A stretch of 5,826 nucleotides of DNA. It comes from Bryobacterales bacterium. GTDB taxonomy: Bacteria > Acidobacteriota > Terriglobia > Bryobacterales > Bryobacteraceae. The position numbers and the translations under genes are program-made. Every line of letters begins with the position of its first letter. The first letter of the stretch is position 1. Under the pieces are notes generated by a model. That model had not been told where the DNA came from. It saw only the letters and a list, made by a program, of their open reading frames with translations, and searched no databases. Where the stretch lies: assembly GCA_003164075.1 (NCBI GenBank), contig PLRZ01000148.1, forward strand, positions 1 through 5,826, written 5' to 3'. Below are positions 3,656 to 5,826 of this stretch, piece after piece.

Positions 3656-5826
3656 ATGACCCCTCGCACTTCCGCCACCATCGTGTCCGTGCTCTTCGCC
3701 TGCCTGTCTCCCCTTGCCGCCCAGCAGGGCGCCGGACGTGGAGGCGCAGTTCAACCCGCCGGACCACCCCCGCGCATCGAAGACCGCACCAATGGGATGC
3801 AGAAAATCGACGGCTACTTCCCGCTCTATTGGGATGAGCGCACCGGCAGCCTGTGGCTCGAAATCCCGCGCTTCGATACCGAGTTCCTCTATACCACCGG
3901 CCTCGCCGCCGGGCTCGGCTCGAACGACATCGGGCTCGACCGCGGGCAGGAAGGCGAAGCGCACCTGGTCACCTTCCAGCGCATTGGGCCGAAGGTGCTG
4001 TTGGTGCAGGGTAACGAATCGTTCCGCTCCTCCAGCGGCAATCCCGCCGAGCGGAAGTCGGTGGAAGACTCGTTCGCCAAATCGGTGCTCTGGGGCTTCA
4101 CCGTGGCCGCCGAGAGCAACGGCCACGTACTCGTAGACGCCAGCGATTTCTTCCTGCGCGATGGCCACGGCGCCGGCAATGCCCTGCGCCCCGGAGCGTA
4201 TCGCGTGGACCGCACGCGCAGCGCGTTCTACATGGCGCGCACCAAGGCTTTCCCCAAGAACAGCGAGATTGAAGTCACCCTGACCTTCGCCAACGAAACT
4301 GCCGGAGGGCGCGGCGGTGGCGGCGGCGGACCGGCGCAGGGACCGCCGGCTATCGGCGCAGGTGGCGCTGCCGCGGGGGCCGGTGGACGCGGCGGCGGGC
4401 TCTTTTCCGGCACCGTGGCCAGCGTCACGCCCGTGGCCGAAGCGGTCACCCTGCGCGAGCATTATTCGCTGGTGGAATTGCCCGATGGCAACTACCAGCC
4501 GCGCATCGACGACCCCCGCGCCGGGTACGGCGGCCTCAGCTACGTCGACTACAGCACGCCCATCGGTGAGCCCATGGTGAAGCGCTACCTGCGTCGTCAT
4601 CGTCTCGAAAAGAAGGACCCCAACGCCGAAGTCAGCGAGGCCGTGAAGCCCATCCAATATTGGGTGGATCCCGGCGCGCCGGAGGACGTGAAGAAGGCGC
4701 TGGTCGAAGGCGCCAGTTGGTGGAACCAGGCCTTCGAAGCCGCGGGCTTCCGCAACGCCTTTCAGGTGGCCGTGCTGCCCGATGGCGCCGATCCCATGGA
4801 CATCCGCTACAACATGATTAATTGGGTGCACCGCTCCACCCGCGGCTGGAGCATGGGCGGCACGGTCTCCGATCCGCGTACCGGCGAGATCATCAAGGGC
4901 ACCGTCACCCTCGGCTCCCTGCGCGACCGCCAGGATTACCTGATCTATGAAGGACTGCTCTCGCCCTACACCACCGGCAACGAAAAGCCCGACATCCTGT
5001 ATCAAACCGCGCTAAAGCGTATCCGCCAGTTGGCCGCCCATGAGGTGGGCCATACGCTCGGACTGGGCCACAACTATTACGACAGCACCAAGGGCTGGAT
5101 TTCGGTGATGGACTATCCGCACCCGCAAGAGCAACTGCGCGAGGATGGCGCTATCGACATCTCGAACGCCTACCCGGCGCGCATCGGCGATTGGGACAAG
5201 GTGGCCATCAATTACGGCTATCGCCAGCTTCCCAAAGGCGACGAAGCAGCCGCGCTCAACCGGATTCTGGACGATGCATGGGCGCAGGATCTGCGTTACA
5301 TGACCAATCAGGACGCCGATGCGCACCCGCGCGTGGACCAGTGGTCGAACGGCGTGAACCAAGCCGACGAATTGACCCGCATCATGAAGATCCGCCGCGC
5401 CGCGCTCGACAAGCTGGGCGAGCATTCCATTCGCGATGGCGCGCCCATGGCCACCATTGAGGAGCCGCTGGTGCCCATCTTCATGTATCACCGCTACTCG
5501 GTGGAATCCACCGCGCACATGGTGGGCGGCATCGACTACATCTACGCCATGCGCGGCGACGGCCGGACGCCCGTCAAGTGGGAGACCGCGGCCAATCAGC
5601 GCAAGGCGCTGGAAGCGCTGTCGGCGACGCTGAAGCCCTCGGAGTTGACCGTGCCGAAGCAGGTGCTCGACGCTATCCCGCCGCGTCCGCCGGGGTTCGG
5701 ACGCCATCGCGAGTTGTTCCCGCGCACTACCGGCTCGGGCTTCGACCCGCTCAGTCCGGCCACCGTCGCGGCGGACGTTACCATTGGCTTCGTTCTGCAA
5801 CTCGACCGTGCCGCCCGCATGGTGGC
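3656..5826 (+). CDS. Secreted Met-zincin zinc metalloprotease (DUF5117/DUF4953 type), 3' end cut off
   Basis: The first 723 codons of a large zinc-dependent protease; the frame is open to the window edge. Residues 1-22 look like a Sec signal peptide (TIVSVLFACLSPLAAQQ). FAC at 14-16 is a poor lipobox, so lipidation is less likely. Residues from about 40 to 265 match the style of the N-terminal DUF5117 domain (DGYFPLYWDERTGSLWLEI, DFFLRDG). The catalytic Met-zincin (DUF4953) domain follows from about 325. Its zinc site is HEVGHTLGLGH: His462, His466 and His472 as ligands, Glu463 as catalytic base. The Met-turn is SVMDYP with Met485. A Gly/Ala/Pro-rich stretch lies at 216-248. The protein is expected to act in the periplasm, at the surface or outside the cell; the substrate is unknown. 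The start is chosen for its signal peptide and the TACAAT box 7 nt upstream. The preceding toxin gene ends 78 nt away, so this is probably a separate transcription unit. Confidence 0.9.
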   Translation, partial: MTPRTSATIVSVLFACLSPLAAQQGAGRGGAVQPAGPPPRIEDRTNGMQKIDGYFPLYWDERTGSLWLEIPRFDTEFLYTTGLAAGLGSNDIGLDRGQEGEAHLVTFQRIGPKVLLVQGNESFRSSSGNPAERKSVEDSFAKSVLWGFTVAAESNGHVLVDASDFFLRDGHGAGNALRPGAYRVDRTRSAFYMARTKAFPKNSEIEVTLTFANETAGGRGGGGGGPAQGPPAIGAGGAAAGAGGRGGGLFSGTVASVTPVAEAVTLREHYSLVELPDGNYQPRIDDPRAGYGGLSYVDYSTPIGEPMVKRYLRRHRLEKKDPNAEVSEAVKPIQYWVDPGAPEDVKKALVEGASWWNQAFEAAGFRNAFQVAVLPDGADPMDIRYNMINWVHRSTRGWSMGGTVSDPRTGEIIKGTVTLGSLRDRQDYLIYEGLLSPYTTGNEKPDILYQTALKRIRQLAAHEVGHTLGLGHNYYDSTKGWISVMDYPHPQEQLREDGAIDISNAYPARIGDWDKVAINYGYRQLPKGDEAAALNRILDDAWAQDLRYMTNQDADAHPRVDQWSNGVNQADELTRIMKIRRAALDKLGEHSIRDGAPMATIEEPLVPIFMYHRYSVESTAHMVGGIDYIYAMRGDGRTPVKWETAANQRKALEALSATLKPSELTVPKQVLDAIPPRPPGFGRHRELFPRTTGSGFDPLSPATVAADVTIGFVLQLDRAARMV

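Noticed and set aside
3572..5005. Minus-strand open frame of 477 codons under the metalloprotease gene
   Set aside because: The plus strand encodes a signal peptide and an HExxHxxGxxH site through this stretch. The minus product is Gly/Ala/His-rich with no coherent domain.

Overview
The window is GC-rich bacterial DNA (by eye about 60-65 % GC) with dense coding on both strands. It looks like Acidobacteriota, perhaps the Solibacter/Bryobacter group. The grounds are the codon bias, the scarcity of Shine-Dalgarno sites, and a large secreted Met-zincin of the DUF5117/DUF4953 type, which is common in that phylum. This is an inference from gene style, not a proven placement.

Layout. Positions 1-126 hold no supported gene but carry a 10-bp tandem repeat inside an imperfect inverted repeat. 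galT (galactose-1-phosphate uridylyltransferase, complete, minus strand) fills 127-1143. Only 46 bp separates it from a divergent plus-strand pair of polytopic membrane proteins of the CPBP (CAAX protease/bacteriocin-processing, Rce1-like) family at 1190-2074 and 2088-2717. The first has the full glutamate/histidine motif set. The second has Gln-Gln where the catalytic Glu-Glu should be. A perfect 17-bp tandem duplication lies at their junction and duplicates a stop/start overlap. A gene-free but structured spacer (2718-2975) leads to a type II toxin-antitoxin operon: a Phd/YefM-like antitoxin (2976-3245) and a ParE/RelE-like toxin (3257-3577), with a perfect 8-bp inverted repeat over the likely promoter. 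From 3656 to the right edge runs the first 723 codons of an exported zinc metalloprotease with an intact HExxHxxGxxH site and Met-turn; its 3' end is outside the window.

How they work together. The antitoxin and toxin clearly form a unit, and the two CPBP genes are probably co-transcribed and translationally coupled. galT (Leloir pathway) and the metalloprotease are independent neighbours as far as the sequence shows. I see no clear new multi-gene system. The most unusual points are the canonical/degenerate CPBP pair, the duplicated stop-start junction between them, and promoter-like boxes placed so close to ATG codons that leaderless transcripts are likely.
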